A stretch of DNA of 64,000 nt, from contig CAVVQM010000017.1 of the NCBI GenBank assembly GCA_963750395.1, positions 62,001 to 126,000 of the forward strand. The letters are read 5' to 3'. The notes under the pieces were generated by a model. It was not told the origin of the DNA, did no database searches, and worked only from the letters and a program-made list of their open reading frames with translations. This document shows positions 26,388-36,541 of the stretch, one piece after another. How positions within the stretch are numbered: the stretch's first letter is position 1; the number at the start of each line of letters is the position of its first letter. Position numbers and translations under genes: made by a program. The stretch is from JADJPO01 sp963750395 (GTDB taxonomy: Bacteria; Actinomycetota; Actinomycetes; Actinomycetales; Kineosporiaceae).

Positions 26388-27770
26388 ATGGACGCACCGA
26401 GGTTCCGCACGATCATCGAGCCGTTCCGGATCCATTCCGTGGAGCCGATGCGGATGACCACGGTGGAGCACCGGCGGGCGGCCGTGATCCGGGCCGGGTA
26501 CAACCTGTTCAAGGTGCAGGCCGAGGACGTGTTGATCGACCTGCTCACCGACTCGGGTACCGGCGCGATGAGCCGCGACCAGTGGGCCGCGATGCAGCAC
26601 GGCGACGAGTCCTACGCCGGCTCGCCGTCGTACTACGTGTTCCGGGACGCCGTGCGGGAGCTGTTCCCCTTCGAGCATGTGATCCCCACCCACCAGGGCC
26701 GTGCGGCCGAGCGGATCCTCTTCAGTGTCCTCGGGGGGCCCGGCAAGGTGGTGCCGAACAACACGCACTTCGACACGACCCGGGCCAACGTCGAGTACAC
26801 CGGGGCCGAGGCTCTGGACCTGGTGATCGAGGCGGGTCGTGACCCCGGAGCGGACCACCCGTTCAAGGGCAACATGGACGTCGAGGCGCTGGAGGCACTT
26901 CTGCGCGAGCGTGGGCAGGACGTCCCGGTCGTGTTCGTGACGATCACGAACAACAGCGGGGGCGGGCAGCCGGTGTCACTGGCCAACCTGCACGCCGTCC
27001 GCGACGTGTGCCACGCGCACGGCAAGCCGATGTTCCTGGACGCATGTCGCTTCGCCGAGAACGCCTGGTTCATCCGCGAGCGGGAGGCGGGGCAGGCGGG
27101 ACGCGAGGTTGTCGACATCGTCCGCGAGATGGCAGCACTGGCCGACGGCATGACGATGAGCGGCAAGAAGGACCCGATGGGGAACATCGGTGGATGGCTG
27201 GCCATGAACGACGACGACCTGGCCCGGGAGTGCCGGAACCTGTTGATCCTCACCGAGGGGTTCCCGACCTACGGCGGGCTGGCCGGACGTGACCTCGAGG
27301 CGCTGGCGCAGGGACTGCGTGAGGTCGTGGTCCACGACTATCTGCGGTATCGGATCCGCTCGACCGCCTACCTCGGTGACGCACTGCAGCGGGCCGGGGT
27401 GCCGGTGTTGACCCCTGTCGGCGGGCACGCGGTCTACGTGGACGCCCGCGCCCTGCTCCCGCACATCGCGCCGCTCGAGTACCCCGGTCAGGCGCTCGCG
27501 GTCGCGCTGTACGAGGCGGGCGGCGTGCGTAGCTGCGAGATCGGCACGGTGATGTTCGGCCGGCGCCCGGACGGGTCAGAGGTTCCGGCCGCCCTCGACC
27601 TGGTGCGGCTGGCCATCCCGCGCCGCACCTACACGCAGAGCCACATCGACTACGTGATCGAGGTCTGCGAGCACGTCGCCCGCGCAGCCGCCGATCTGAC
27701 CGGGTTCCGGATCGTGGACCAGCCTGCGGCCCTGCGTCATTTCTCGGCCACCTTCCAGCCTTTGGGCTGA
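26388..27770 (+). CDS. Tryptophanase/tyrosine phenol-lyase family beta-eliminating lyase
   Basis: A 460-residue PLP-dependent lyase. Family signatures include VIPTHQGRAAERILFSVLGG, an aspartate region LDACRFAENAWFI, the PLP lysine in MTMSGKKDPMGN, and a C-terminal RLAIPRRTYTQSHIDYV. The family splits tryptophan to indole, or tyrosine to phenol, with pyruvate and ammonia; I cannot decide between these substrates by eye. ATG 26388 and GTG 26382 are both in frame and neither has a good ribosome binding site. The gene converges with the oxoacid:ferredoxin oxidoreductase operon (23 bases between the ends), which could use the pyruvate. Confidence 0.85.
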   Translation: MDAPRFRTIIEPFRIHSVEPMRMTTVEHRRAAVIRAGYNLFKVQAEDVLIDLLTDSGTGAMSRDQWAAMQHGDESYAGSPSYYVFRDAVRELFPFEHVIPTHQGRAAERILFSVLGGPGKVVPNNTHFDTTRANVEYTGAEALDLVIEAGRDPGADHPFKGNMDVEALEALLRERGQDVPVVFVTITNNSGGGQPVSLANLHAVRDVCHAHGKPMFLDACRFAENAWFIREREAGQAGREVVDIVREMAALADGMTMSGKKDPMGNIGGWLAMNDDDLARECRNLLILTEGFPTYGGLAGRDLEALAQGLREVVVHDYLRYRIRSTAYLGDALQRAGVPVLTPVGGHAVYVDARALLPHIAPLEYPGQALAVALYEAGGVRSCEIGTVMFGRRPDGSEVPAALDLVRLAIPRRTYTQSHIDYVIEVCEHVARAAADLTGFRIVDQPAALRHFSATFQPLG

Positions 27771-27792
27771 TCGCTCTCAGCGGGCAGGGCGG

Positions 27793-29462
27793 TCAGGTCT
27801 GCTCGGGCTCCATCTCGATCGCACCGCACGGGCACTCGTGCATGCACAGGCTGCAGCCCTTGCAGTAGTCCAGGTTGAACTCGTAGGTGCTCGAGCTCGG
27901 TGATCTTCAGCACCGCGTTGTCCGGGCACACGCCGTAGCAGTTGTCGCAGCCGAAGCAGTTGCCGCACGACATGCACCGCCGGGCCTCGAACAGCGCGCT
28001 GCCGGCGTCGAGCCCGCCCACGACCTCGTCGAAGGTCGAGCGTGCGCCGGGCCGCGTCGAGCTGGGGCCGCACGGTCTTCGGGCGCGTCGCTGTAGTACC
28101 AGGTGTTCATCCGACTCGATCGTGGCCAGCGGCGCCTTCGGCGGCGGCGTGTAGGTGCCCCGTTCAGGTAGGCGTCGATGTGCCGTGCGGCCTTCTTGCC
28201 GTGTCCGATCGCCACCGTGACAGTGCGCTCGGCGGGCACCATGTCACCGCCGGCGAAGACGCCCTCGGCACCGGTCATCAGGTTGGTGCCGACCTGCACC
28301 ACGCCGTCGGAGACGTCAGGCCGGGCATGTTTCGCAGCAGCGACAGGTCGACGTCCTGGCCCAGGGCCAGCACCAGGGAGTCGGCCTCCAGCACCTCGGT
28401 CTCGCCGGTGGGCTGGGGGAAGCCGGAGGAGTCGAGCTCCATCCGCTCCACGAGCAGCCGGCCCTCGTCGGCCCGCTTGATCGTGGACAGCCAGTGCATC
28501 AGTACGCCCTCGGCGAGCGCCTCCTCGACCTCGGTGTCGTGGGCGGGCATCCGCTCGCGGGTGCGCCGATAGACGATGATCGCGTCGGTCGCGCCGAGGC
28601 GCTTGGCCGTGCGGGCGGCGTCGATCGCGGTGTTGCCGCCGCCGTAGACGACCACCCTGCGGCCGAGCAGGGGCTTCTCCTCGCCCTCCATCGAGTGCAG
28701 CAGGCTGACCGCGTCGAGGATGTGGGCGCGTCTCGCCCGCCGGGATGTAGGCGCGCTTGCCGATGTGCGCCCCGACGGCGAGGAAGGCGGCGTCGTACCC
28801 GCCGTCGGCCAACGTCGCACTGCAGGTCCTCGACCTTGGTGTTCAGCACGATCTCGACACCCATGGCGGCGATCCGGGCGATCTCGGCGTCCAGGACCTC
28901 GCGCGGCAGCCGGTAGCTCGGGATGCCGAACCGCATCATCCCGCCGGCCATCGGGCCCGGCCTCGAGGATCTGGACGTCGTGGCCCATGCGGCGCAGGTG
29001 ATAGGCGGCGGACAGCCCGGACGGGCCGGCGCCGACCACCAGCACCCGCTTGCCGACGGCGGCGCGACGGCTGGACGCTCCAGCCGCGTTCGATGGCCAG
29101 GTCGCCCAGGAAGCGCTCGACCGAGTTGATGCCGACCTCCTCGTCGACCTCGCGACGGTTGCAGGCGCTCTGACACGGGTGATAGCAGACGCGGCCCATG
29201 ATGCGCCGGCAGCGGATTGTCCGTTCATGATCTCCGCCAGGCCGCCTCGTACCCGTGCCCGCCCTTGGCGTCGCTGCCGTCGTCCGCGACATCGCCGGCC
29301 TCGGCGGCGTAGAGCCACTGCTGGATGTTCTCCCCGGCCGGGACAGGCGTTGTTGCACGGCGGCAGCCGGTGCACGTACGCCGGTCGCTCGGTACGCCAC
29401 GAACCGGTCTGGTTGGCCAGGCTGGACCCGACGTCCAGGGTGATCGCGAACGGCTTGTCCAT
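27793..29462 (-). CDS. GltD-like FAD/NAD(P) oxidoreductase with C-terminal 4Fe-4S domain (frameshifted)
   Basis: About 550 codons spread over at least eight frame changes. In order: MDKPFAITLDVGSSLANQTG at the start; an N-terminal Fe-S region RVCYHPCQSACNRREVDEEV; FAD-binding KRVLVVGAGPSGLSAAYHLR; NADPH-binding RRVVVYGGGNTAIDAARTAK; GVFAGGDMVPAERTVTVAIG; and a C-terminal ferredoxin domain with CMSCGNCFGCDNCYGVCPD and CKGCSLCMHECPCGAIEMEP, stop at 27793-27795. ATG 29462 overlaps the PorB stop. It resembles the small subunit of glutamate synthase with a fused PorD-type dicluster, so it probably links NAD(P)H to the oxidoreductase upstream. All pieces are conserved, so the breaks may be assembly errors. 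Confidence 0.75.
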
Positions 29463-30512
29463 CAGCGGTACCGCCTTCGGTGTCGGTCTCGTCCTCGAGC
29501 AGCCCGTAGCGCGCGATGTTGCGGTCGGCCTGTCCTGCAGCTGCGCGATGACGTCGTCGCGCCGCGTGGGGGAGAACAGGTGGGCGTAGCGCTTCTGCAT
29601 GCTGCAGGTACTCCTCGACGGCATCCGGCGGCGGATCGGGGTGACCGCCGTGACCTCACCCGTCGTCGGCCTCGAAGACCGGGAACAGCCCGCTCTGGGT
29701 CGCCGCCCGGGCCACCTGCACGGTCAGCCCGGCCGGACTGCCCCAGCCCAGCGGGCAGGGCACGAGCACGTGGATGTACCGCGCGCCGTGCATGCCCATC
29801 GCCTTGGTCACCTTCGCCTCGAGGTCACGCAGGTCGGCGACGGTCGCGGTGGCGACGTACGGGATGTCGTGGGCCATCGCGATCCGCGGCACGTTCTTGC
29901 CCTGACCGAACTCGTTGCCCGGGTGCTCGCCGACCGCCTGGGTGGTCATCGTGCGTGCGGCCGGGGGCGTGGCCCCCGAGCGCTGCACCCCGGTGTTCAT
30001 GTACGCCTCGTTGTCGTAGCAGATGTAGAGCACGTCGTCGTTGCGCTCGAACATGCCCGACAGGCAGCCGAACCCGATGTCGACCGTGCCCGCCGTCCCC
30101 GCCCTGGGCGATCACGCGGGCTGCGGGACCGGCCGTCGTCCGCGTCCGGCCGCCAGTCCTTGGCGGCCTTCGCCTTCAGAGCCGCGGCGACACCGGTGGC
30201 CACCGCCGGTGCGTTGCCGAACAGCGAGTGCAGCCACGGCATCTGCCAGGAGGTCTCCGGGTAGGGCGTGGAGAACACCTCGAGACAGCCGGTCGCGTTG
30301 ACGGCCACGACGTTGCCGTCGGCGGCGGCCATCGCGGCGTCCAGCGCGTAGCGGGCGCCGAGGGCCTCGCCGCAGCCCTGGCAGGCCCGGTGCCCCGACG
30401 TCAGCGCGTTGCTGCGGTGCGCGTCGGACTGCACGGAGCGCTGCTGCTCGTCCACCAGCCGGTTGCCGACGGCGAAACTGCCCACCTGGTAGAACTTCAC
30501 CTGCTGGGTCAC
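29462..30512 (-). CDS. porB: 2-oxoacid:ferredoxin oxidoreductase beta subunit (frameshifted)
   Basis: The thiamine pyrophosphate-binding subunit of a pyruvate-type ferredoxin oxidoreductase, about 350 codons. From GTG 30512, behind AAGGAG, it reads SGHRACQGCGEALGARYALD, with the CxGC that binds the cluster in related enzymes, and TGCLEVFSTPYPETSW. After a break near 30110 it continues with IGFGCLSGMFERNDDVLYIC then YDNEAYMNTG, the TPP-pyrophosphate region. A second break near 29650 leads to KRYAHLFSPTRRDDVIAQL, and the end overlaps the next start as TGATG. The breaks are single-base shifts between conserved blocks. Confidence 0.75.
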
Positions 30513-30560
30513 GGGTCGGCTCCTTCACTCGGTGTGGCGGGCATGGGGGCTGGCACGCGC

Positions 30561-31823
30561 TCAGACCGGCCCGGCGGCGATCGCGCCGAGGTCGCGCAGG
30601 ATGTTCTCGGCCTCGGGCCCGGAGCGAGCGCCGCTCCGCTGGCGCGCGGGCCAACTCGGCGTCCACCACCTCGCGGTTGAGGTCGAGGAACGTCAACGCC
30701 TCGAGCTCGTCGGCGAGGCCTGCGCGAGCATGTCGTGCAGGCTGGCGCGCGTGATCGGACGTCCGCCCAGTCCGGCGATCACCGTATAGCCGCGGAGACT
30801 GCACCCCGGACAGCGACATCCGCACGTTGGCCGACACCGGACCGCCGATGCCGACCGACAGCGCCTTCTCGAGCACGACGACGCGGGTCGGCCCCGGCGA
30901 GCACCTCCGAACGGCGTCGAGCGGGAACGGGCGGAACGAGCCGATGCCGAGGGCACCGAGCCTCCGTCCGCGCTCCCGCTCGACGTCGACGACGTCCTCG
31001 ATCGTGCCGAGCACCGAGTCCAGCGCGACGATGATCGTCTCGGCGTCCTCGCACTGTACGGGATGCACCAGGCCCCCGGAGTCGCGACCGAACATGCGCG
31101 GCGAAGTCGGCGGCGATCCGCCGGGATCCGGTCCAGCGCCTGCATCTGCTTGGCGTGGGCCAGGTAGCGCACCTCGGTGAAGGCCTCGGGGCCGACCATC
31201 GCTCCGATCGAGACCGGCTCGGCGGGGTCGAGGAGCTGCGCGGGGCTGGAAGGGCGGCAGGAACTGCATCGACCTGCGCGACGGTCCGGGATGTCCACCC
31301 GCTCCACGGCGTGGGTGAGGATGAAGCCGTCCATGCAGACCATCACCGGCAGTGAGAGCTCCTCGGCGAGCCGGAACGCCTGAACGTGCAGGTCGGCCGC
31401 CTCCTGGTTGGTCCGCGCGTACAGCTGCATCCAGCCCGAGTCCCGCTGGGACATCGCGTCGCTGTGGTCGTTCCAGATGTTGATCGGGGCGCCGATCGCC
31501 CGGTTGGCCACCGTCATGACGATCGGCAAACCCAGGCCCGAGGCGTTGTAGACCGCCTCGACCATGAACAGCAGCCCCTGGCTGGCGGTGGCGGTGAAGG
31601 TGCGGGCGCCCGTCGCGCTGGAACCGATCGCCACCGACATGGCGGCGAACTCGCTCTCGACGTTGACGTACTCGCACGGGCTGAGCTCGCCGCACTTCAC
31701 GAGCTGGGACAGCGCCTCGACGATGTGGGTCTGGGGTGAGATGGGGTAGGCGCACACCACGTCGGGGCGGCAGGCGGCCACCGCCTCGGCGACCGCGCGG
31801 GATCCTTCAACCTGACGTAGCAC
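30561..31823 (-). CDS. porA: 2-oxoacid:ferredoxin oxidoreductase alpha subunit (frameshifted)
   Basis: The alpha subunit, about 420 codons. GTG 31823 overlaps the end of porG. Conserved parts are VVCAYPISPQTHIVEALSQL, EYVNVESEFAAMSVAIGSSA, FTATASQGLLFMVEAVYNAS and LPIVMTVANRAIGAPINIW, which form the TPP/CoA domain. After breaks near 31290, 31100 and 30900 the C-terminal domain continues (VQCEDAETIIVALDSVLGTI, VVVLEKALSVGIGGPVSANV, EALTFLDLNREVVDAELAR). The last residues, GPEAENILRDLGAIAAGPV with TGA at 30561-30563, are in yet another frame. The enzyme would oxidise pyruvate or another 2-oxoacid to the acyl-CoA with reduction of an Fe-S carrier. Confidence 0.75.
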
Positions 31824-32398
31824 CGGACAGCTCCTTCGCCTCGTTGCTCACGTGGTCGTAGGCCAGCCGGGCCGCCTCGACGTTGCCCTCGCCGATCCGT
31901 CCGGGGAAGGTCTGCCGGATCGCGTCGGACACGGCGTCCAGCGAGATCAGCCCGGCCGCGGCGGCGAACCCGCCGAGCAGGGCCGCGTTCGGCAGCGGGC
32001 GTCCGACGGCCTTGCCGGGCCAACTCGCCCGCCGGGACGGTGAGCAGCCGCCGCGGGTCGTACCGTTCGTACAGGTCGCTCAGGCCCAGGTCCGCGAAGG
32101 CACGTTCGGAGTTGATCAGGACGTACCCGTCCGGGCGCAGCCCGCCGAACACGTCGACCTGATAGAGCAGGGTCGGGTCCTGGATGATCACCGCGTCCGG
32201 GTCGACGATGGGCTCGCGGGTTCGGATCGGCCTGTCGTCGACACGGCAGAAGCTCACCACCGGGGCGCCCGTGCGCTCCGATCCGAAACTCGGGAACGCC
32301 TGAGCGTGGCGCCCCTCGCCGAAGGCGGCCAGCGAGAGCATCTCCGCCGCCGTGACGACCCCCTGACCTCCGCGACCGTGGATTCGCACTTGGAACAA
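31807..32398 (-). CDS. porG: 2-oxoacid:ferredoxin oxidoreductase gamma subunit (frameshifted)
   Basis: The gamma subunit, about 196 codons. It begins with TTG 32398, supported by GAGAGGAG seven bases upstream, and the family N-terminus FQVRIHGRGGQGVVTAAEML. Further conserved blocks are QAFPSFGSERTGAPVVSFCR and DAVIIQDPTLLYQVDVFGGL. A frame break near 32020 separates LLTVPAGELARQ from PNAALLGGFAAAAGLISLDA, and the end is RLAYDHVSNEAKELSGATSG with TGA at 31807-31809. First gene of the four-gene minus-strand operon porG-porA-porB-FAD/Fe-S subunit. No separate PorD ferredoxin gene is present; that domain is fused to the last gene. Confidence 0.75.
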
Positions 32399-32536
32399 GC
32401 CCAGCTCCTCTCGACGGCCACGTCGAACCGTGGTGGTGCTGATGGCGATTGCGGCCGGTGGGTCGGTGAGAATCGGTACTGCGACGCTATGCTCGTCTGC
32501 CGCGGCAGGGGTAGGTCGTACGTCCCATTGCGCCCG

Positions 32537-33598
32537 CTACTCCTCGATACCGCCGGCCCTGCCGCGCAGCAGCCGGCGCAAGGATGCCAGACGGTCGGCC
32601 CCTGCGGCTCCCGCGGCCCCGTCGGCGACGAAGTCGTCCAGGCGGCAGGCGGGCTCGTCGTGGGTGCATCCCCTGGGGCACTGGCGCGCCCCCTCGGCCA
32701 GGTCCGGGAAGGCCCTCACGATGCGGTCGACGTCGACGTGGGCCAGGCCGAACGAGCGCACGCCGGGTGTGTCGACCACCCAGCCACCGCCGGGCAGGCG
32801 CAGCGCATAGACGGACGTCGAGGTGTGCCGGCCCCGGCCGGTGACCTCGTTGACCACCCCCACGGCGCGGTCCGCGCCGGGAACCAGGGCGTTGACCAGC
32901 GTCGACTTGCCGACCCCGGAGTGGCCCACGAGCACGCTGATCCGGCCGGCGAGGGCAGTGCGGACGGCGTCCAGTCCATCGATCCGGCCGTCCGGGCCGG
33001 ACCGGCCCCCGGTCGTGGTGACCACCGTCGAGACGTCGAGGGCGGCGTAGGACCGCAGAAAGGACTCGGGGTCGGCGAGGTCGGACTTGGTCAGCACGAG
33101 CAGGACGTCCAGTCCCGCGTCATAGGCCGCCACCAGACAGCGGTCGATCAGCCCCGTGCGCGGCGGCGGATCGGCGAGTGCGGTCACCACCCCGAGCTGG
33201 TCGGCGTTGGCCACGATCACCCGCTCGACCGGGTCGGAGTCGTCGGCACTGCGGCGCAGCACCGAGGTCCGCGGATGCATCCGTACGATCCGGGCCAGGG
33301 TGCCCGGGGCCCCCGAGGTGTCACCGACCAGAGCCACCCGGTCTCCGACCACCACCCGGGTCCGGCCCAGCTCACGGGCCGTCATCGCGGTCACCAGCAC
33401 GTCCTGGCCGTCGGCGACCGCGCGCGGATCCGAGCCGAGCAGGCACGTGTACCGGCCCCGGTCCACGGTCACCACCCACGCGTCGACCGCGTCGCTGTGA
33501 CGGGGGCGCTCCTTGCTGCGGGGGCGGGTGCCGCGCCGGTTGGGCCGGATTCGGACGTCGGACTCGTCGAGGTCGCGGCGTGCGGAACGGGGGCTCAT
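32537..33598 (-). CDS. rsgA: Ribosome small subunit-dependent GTPase A
   Basis: A 353-residue circularly permuted GTPase that helps the late maturation of the 30S subunit. An OB-fold occupies about residues 40-110 (VVVGDRVALVGD). The permuted G motifs follow: G4 as LTKSDL, G1 as VLVGHSGVGKSTLVNALVPG, G2-like TGRGRHTST and G3 as VVDTPGVRSFGL. The zinc knuckle is RQCPRGCTHDEPACRLDDF. ATG 33598 gives the usual actinobacterial basic N-terminus. It follows aroA by 13 bases on the same strand, a pairing common in actinobacteria, so both are probably co-transcribed. Confidence 0.95.
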   Translation of the reverse strand: MSPRSARRDLDESDVRIRPNRRGTRPRSKERPRHSDAVDAWVVTVDRGRYTCLLGSDPRAVADGQDVLVTAMTARELGRTRVVVGDRVALVGDTSGAPGTLARIVRMHPRTSVLRRSADDSDPVERVIVANADQLGVVTALADPPPRTGLIDRCLVAAYDAGLDVLLVLTKSDLADPESFLRSYAALDVSTVVTTTGGRSGPDGRIDGLDAVRTALAGRISVLVGHSGVGKSTLVNALVPGADRAVGVVNEVTGRGRHTSTSVYALRLPGGGWVVDTPGVRSFGLAHVDVDRIVRAFPDLAEGARQCPRGCTHDEPACRLDDFVADGAAGAAGADRLASLRRLLRGRAGGIEE

Positions 33599-33611
33599 CG
33601 TCGGACGGAAC

Positions 33612-34943
33612 TCAGCGGCCGGTGGGCTCGTCGCCGTCGCTGCCCTCGCCGGACAGCATCGCCGCCCACAGCTGCGGGAACCGCGGCAGGGTCTTCTCGG
33701 TGGTCGCGATGTCCTCGACCATGACCCCGGGCACCAGGAGGCCGAGGACCGCGCCGGTGGTCGCGATGCGGTGGTCGGCGTAGCTGGCGAAACGGCCACC
33801 ATGCAGCGGTCTCGGGCGGATCGACAGGCCGTCCTCGGTCTCGGTGACGTCGCCGCCGAGAGCGTTGATCTCGGTGCACAGTGCCGCGAGCCGGTCCGTC
33901 TCGTGCCCGCGAATATGGGCCAGACCGCGCAACCGGGACGGAGAGGACGCCAGCGCCGCCAGCGCCGCCACCGTGGGCGCGATCTCGCTGGCGTCGTGCA
34001 GGTCCACGTCGATCCCGTACACCTGCCCGCCGCCGCGGACGGTCAGCCCGGCGCGGCCCAGGCTGACCTCGGCACCCATCGCGTCCAGTACGTCACGCAT
34101 CGCGTCGCCGGCCTGCGTCGTGTGCTGCGGCCAGCCGGGGATGTGCACCTGGCCGTCGGTCAGCGCCGCCGCGGCGATGAACGGCGCGGCGTTGGACAGG
34201 TCCGGCTCCACCTCCACGTCGAGGGCGCCGATGGTGCCCGGCTCGACCCGCCAGAGGGCCCGCTCGGGGTCTTCGTCGACGACCACCCCGACGTCCCGCA
34301 GCGCCTCGACGGTCATCGTCACGTGCGGCTGGCTGGGGATCGGTGGCCCGACGTGACGCAGGGTCAGACCCTGGTCGAACCGGGCCGCCGCCAGCAGCAG
34401 CGCCGAGACGAACTGGCTGGACGCCGAGGCGTCGATGTCGACCTCGCCGCCGCGGACGGTGCCCCTGCCGACGACCAGCAGCGGCAGATGATCACCGGGT
34501 GCCGCCTCGACCGTGACCCCGAGGTCGCGCAGAGCCGTGACGACGGCGGCCATGGGGCGCTCCCGGGCGCGGGGGTCGCCGTCCAGCTCCACGGGGCCGT
34601 CGGCCAGGGCGGCCACCGGAGGGAGGAAACGCATCACCGTCCCGGCCAGACCCACGTCGATCCGGGCGGGGCCGCGCAGTGCCGCCGGGGCGATCATCCA
34701 GTCGGGCCCGAATTCGGCGGTGCCCTCGGCGTCGTCGACCCAGACGCCCAGGGCGCTGAGTGCCCGCGCCATCAGCAGGGTGTCCCGCGAACGCAGCGGT
34801 CCCCGCAGCCTGGAGGGCTCGTTCGCCAGCGCTGCGAGCACCAGATAGCGGTTGGTCAGCGACTTCGACCCGGGCAGGGCCACGGTGGCCCTCACCGGAC
34901 CGTCCACGGTCGGTGCCCGCCAGGTGGGCGGCTCCCCTGTCAC
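33612..34943 (-). CDS. aroA: 3-phosphoshikimate 1-carboxyvinyltransferase
   Basis: EPSP synthase, 443 residues, the sixth step of the shikimate pathway: it joins phosphoenolpyruvate to shikimate 3-phosphate. Motifs are VALPGSKSLTNRYLVLAALA, VGLAGTVMRFLPPVAALADG (the LxGTxxR-type loop), DASASSQFVSALLLAAARFD, and near the C-terminus RGHETDRLAAL and SYADHRIATTGAVLGLLV. The pattern is close to the actinobacterial class with GLAGTVMRFLPP. GTG 34943 is the start. No other aro genes are in the window. Confidence 0.95.
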   Translation of the reverse strand: MTGEPPTWRAPTVDGPVRATVALPGSKSLTNRYLVLAALANEPSRLRGPLRSRDTLLMARALSALGVWVDDAEGTAEFGPDWMIAPAALRGPARIDVGLAGTVMRFLPPVAALADGPVELDGDPRARERPMAAVVTALRDLGVTVEAAPGDHLPLLVVGRGTVRGGEVDIDASASSQFVSALLLAAARFDQGLTLRHVGPPIPSQPHVTMTVEALRDVGVVVDEDPERALWRVEPGTIGALDVEVEPDLSNAAPFIAAAALTDGQVHIPGWPQHTTQAGDAMRDVLDAMGAEVSLGRAGLTVRGGGQVYGIDVDLHDASEIAPTVAALAALASSPSRLRGLAHIRGHETDRLAALCTEINALGGDVTETEDGLSIRPRPLHGGRFASYADHRIATTGAVLGLLVPGVMVEDIATTEKTLPRFPQLWAAMLSGEGSDGDEPTGR

Positions 34944-34965
34944 GGGCAGTGAGCCTAGCTGGCCG

Positions 34966-35556
34966 TCAGCCGGGCAGGACGTCCTGAGTGGCCCGCTGCA
35001 CGTTCCGCTGTGCCAGCCGTGCCTCCAGCCTGGCCTGTCGCCGGAGCAGGCGCCCGGTCCGCTTCGCCGCCCACGAGGCGGTCCTGGCCTGGCGGGAGGC
35101 CCGGTGAGCGCTTCGCTCCAGGTCGGTCACCGCCCGACGGCCACGCCAGGCGAGCCCGGGGCGGCCCTCGGTGTCCGCGGCGGCCAGGAGCAGCCCGCCG
35201 ACCAGGGCGAGCTCGCGCAGCAGGAGGGCGCGCTGGTCCCGCCGCTGCTGGGGGTCCTCGATCGTCCAGAACGGACGGTCCGTGTAGATGGCGGGCAGCG
35301 ACGTCGCCGCCAGCACCGCCGCGCTGACCCGCGGAGCGGTACCGGTGGCCAGCAGTGCGCCCGCGCCCACCATCACCACGCCGCTGGCGCGGACCAGGTG
35401 CTCCGGGTTGCCCAACGGCCCCGCGGCGGGCGGCAGCCGGTCGGCCATCGGCTGCGTCCGCTCGGCCCGATTCATCGGGTGCAGCAGGGCGTCGACGCCG
35501 CGGACGATGAACGGTGCGGCGAGCAGGGGCCGGGCGACAAGGCGCAGGAGACTCAT
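34966..35556 (-). CDS. DoxX-family membrane protein
   Basis: A 196-residue membrane protein with about four helices. The start MSLLRLVARPLLAAPFIVRG and the segment LVRASGVVMVGAGALLATG match the actinobacterial DoxX branch; FWTIEDPQQRRDQRALLLREL precedes the third helix and the C-terminal 50 residues are basic and helical. Members are linked to redox or thiol stress complexes in mycobacteria, but the role is not general. ATG 35556 has GGAG at the right distance; the in-frame upstream start at 35655 is unlikely. It lies just upstream of aroA on the same strand. Confidence 0.8.
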   Translation of the reverse strand: MSLLRLVARPLLAAPFIVRGVDALLHPMNRAERTQPMADRLPPAAGPLGNPEHLVRASGVVMVGAGALLATGTAPRVSAAVLAATSLPAIYTDRPFWTIEDPQQRRDQRALLLRELALVGGLLLAAADTEGRPGLAWRGRRAVTDLERSAHRASRQARTASWAAKRTGRLLRRQARLEARLAQRNVQRATQDVLPG

Positions 35557-35665
35557 GGCTCCACCTTGGCGTGCCCTGTGCCTCGTCGCCAGCGGTGAGG
35601 CCCACCCGATCCCGTGTGTCGCGCAGCTGGTGTCAGCCGGCGCCGGCTCTGGCACCCTGGACGGA

Positions 35666-36541
35666 ATGTGCGGTCGCTATGCCACCTCCCGCAGTCCCGA
35701 GGATCTGGCGGAGGACTTCGACGTCGAGTTCATCACCGGCCCGGGACCCGGGCTCGACCCGACGGCGCCACCGGGGCGTTCGGGGGAGGAGGGCGCCGGT
35801 GCGCCGGCGGTCGACTACAACGTGGCGCCGACCAAGAGCGCACCGGTCGTGCTCGTCCGGGCCCCCCGGGCACCCGCCGACGGTCCCGAGCCGGAGCAGG
35901 CCGTCCGCTGGTTGCGGCTGCTGACCTGGGGTCTGGTGCCGTCCTGGGCCAAGGACCGCTCGGTGGGCCAGCGGATGATCAACGCGCGGGCGGAGACGTT
36001 GCTGGACAAGACCTTCCGCCGGGCGGCTCTGGGACGGCGATGCCTGGTCCCGGCCGATGGCTGGTACGAGTGGCAGGCCAGCCCCACCGAACGGGACGCC
36101 AGGGGGCGCCCCCGCAAGCAGCCCTTCTTCATGGCCCCCGTCATCGGCGGCTCCATCGCCTTCGCCGGCGTCTACGAGTTCTGGCGCGACCGCGCGGCCC
36201 ATCCGGACGATGACGATCCCTGGCTGGCCACGTTCTCGATCATCACCACGGAGGCCGAACCCGGCCTGCAGGCGGTTCACGACCGGATGCCACTGGTGCT
36301 GCCGGCCGAGCGCTGGGACGACTGGCTCGACCCCGAGGTCCAGGACGAGGACGCCGTCCGGGCGCTGCTGGTGCCCCCCGTCGCCGGCCGCTTCAGCGCG
36401 ATCCCGGTGTCCACCCGGGTCAACTCCGTGGCGAACAACGGTCCGGAGCTGCTCGACGAACTCGGTCCCGACCAGTTGCGGGGGGTGCTCGACCCGAACA
36501 CCGGAGAGCTGATCGGGGGCGGGGATGTCGCCCTCTTCTGA
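35666..36541 (+). CDS. SOS response-associated peptidase (SRAP/HMCES)
   Basis: A 291-residue SRAP-domain protein that forms a protective thiazolidine crosslink with abasic sites in single-stranded DNA. The essential Cys2 is in MCGRYATSRSPEDLAEDF. Other family signatures are a DYNVAPTK segment, LLTWGLVPSWAKD, MINARAETLLDKTFRRA, the glutamate of DGWYEWQ, and the histidine of LQAVHDRMPLVL. The start is set by the need for Cys2. It contains an acidic/Pro-rich insertion at residues 25-45. The next gene overlaps its last 17 bases. Confidence 0.95.
   Translation: MCGRYATSRSPEDLAEDFDVEFITGPGPGLDPTAPPGRSGEEGAGAPAVDYNVAPTKSAPVVLVRAPRAPADGPEPEQAVRWLRLLTWGLVPSWAKDRSVGQRMINARAETLLDKTFRRAALGRRCLVPADGWYEWQASPTERDARGRPRKQPFFMAPVIGGSIAFAGVYEFWRDRAAHPDDDDPWLATFSIITTEAEPGLQAVHDRMPLVLPAERWDDWLDPEVQDEDAVRALLVPPVAGRFSAIPVSTRVNSVANNGPELLDELGPDQLRGVLDPNTGELIGGGDVALF

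Noticed and set aside
26151..26858. Minus-strand frame with a nine-residue RRGCRYGCS-type repeat
   Set aside because: It runs antisense through the tryptophanase-like gene, has no plausible start signal, and its repeat is a by-product of the 27-bp array.
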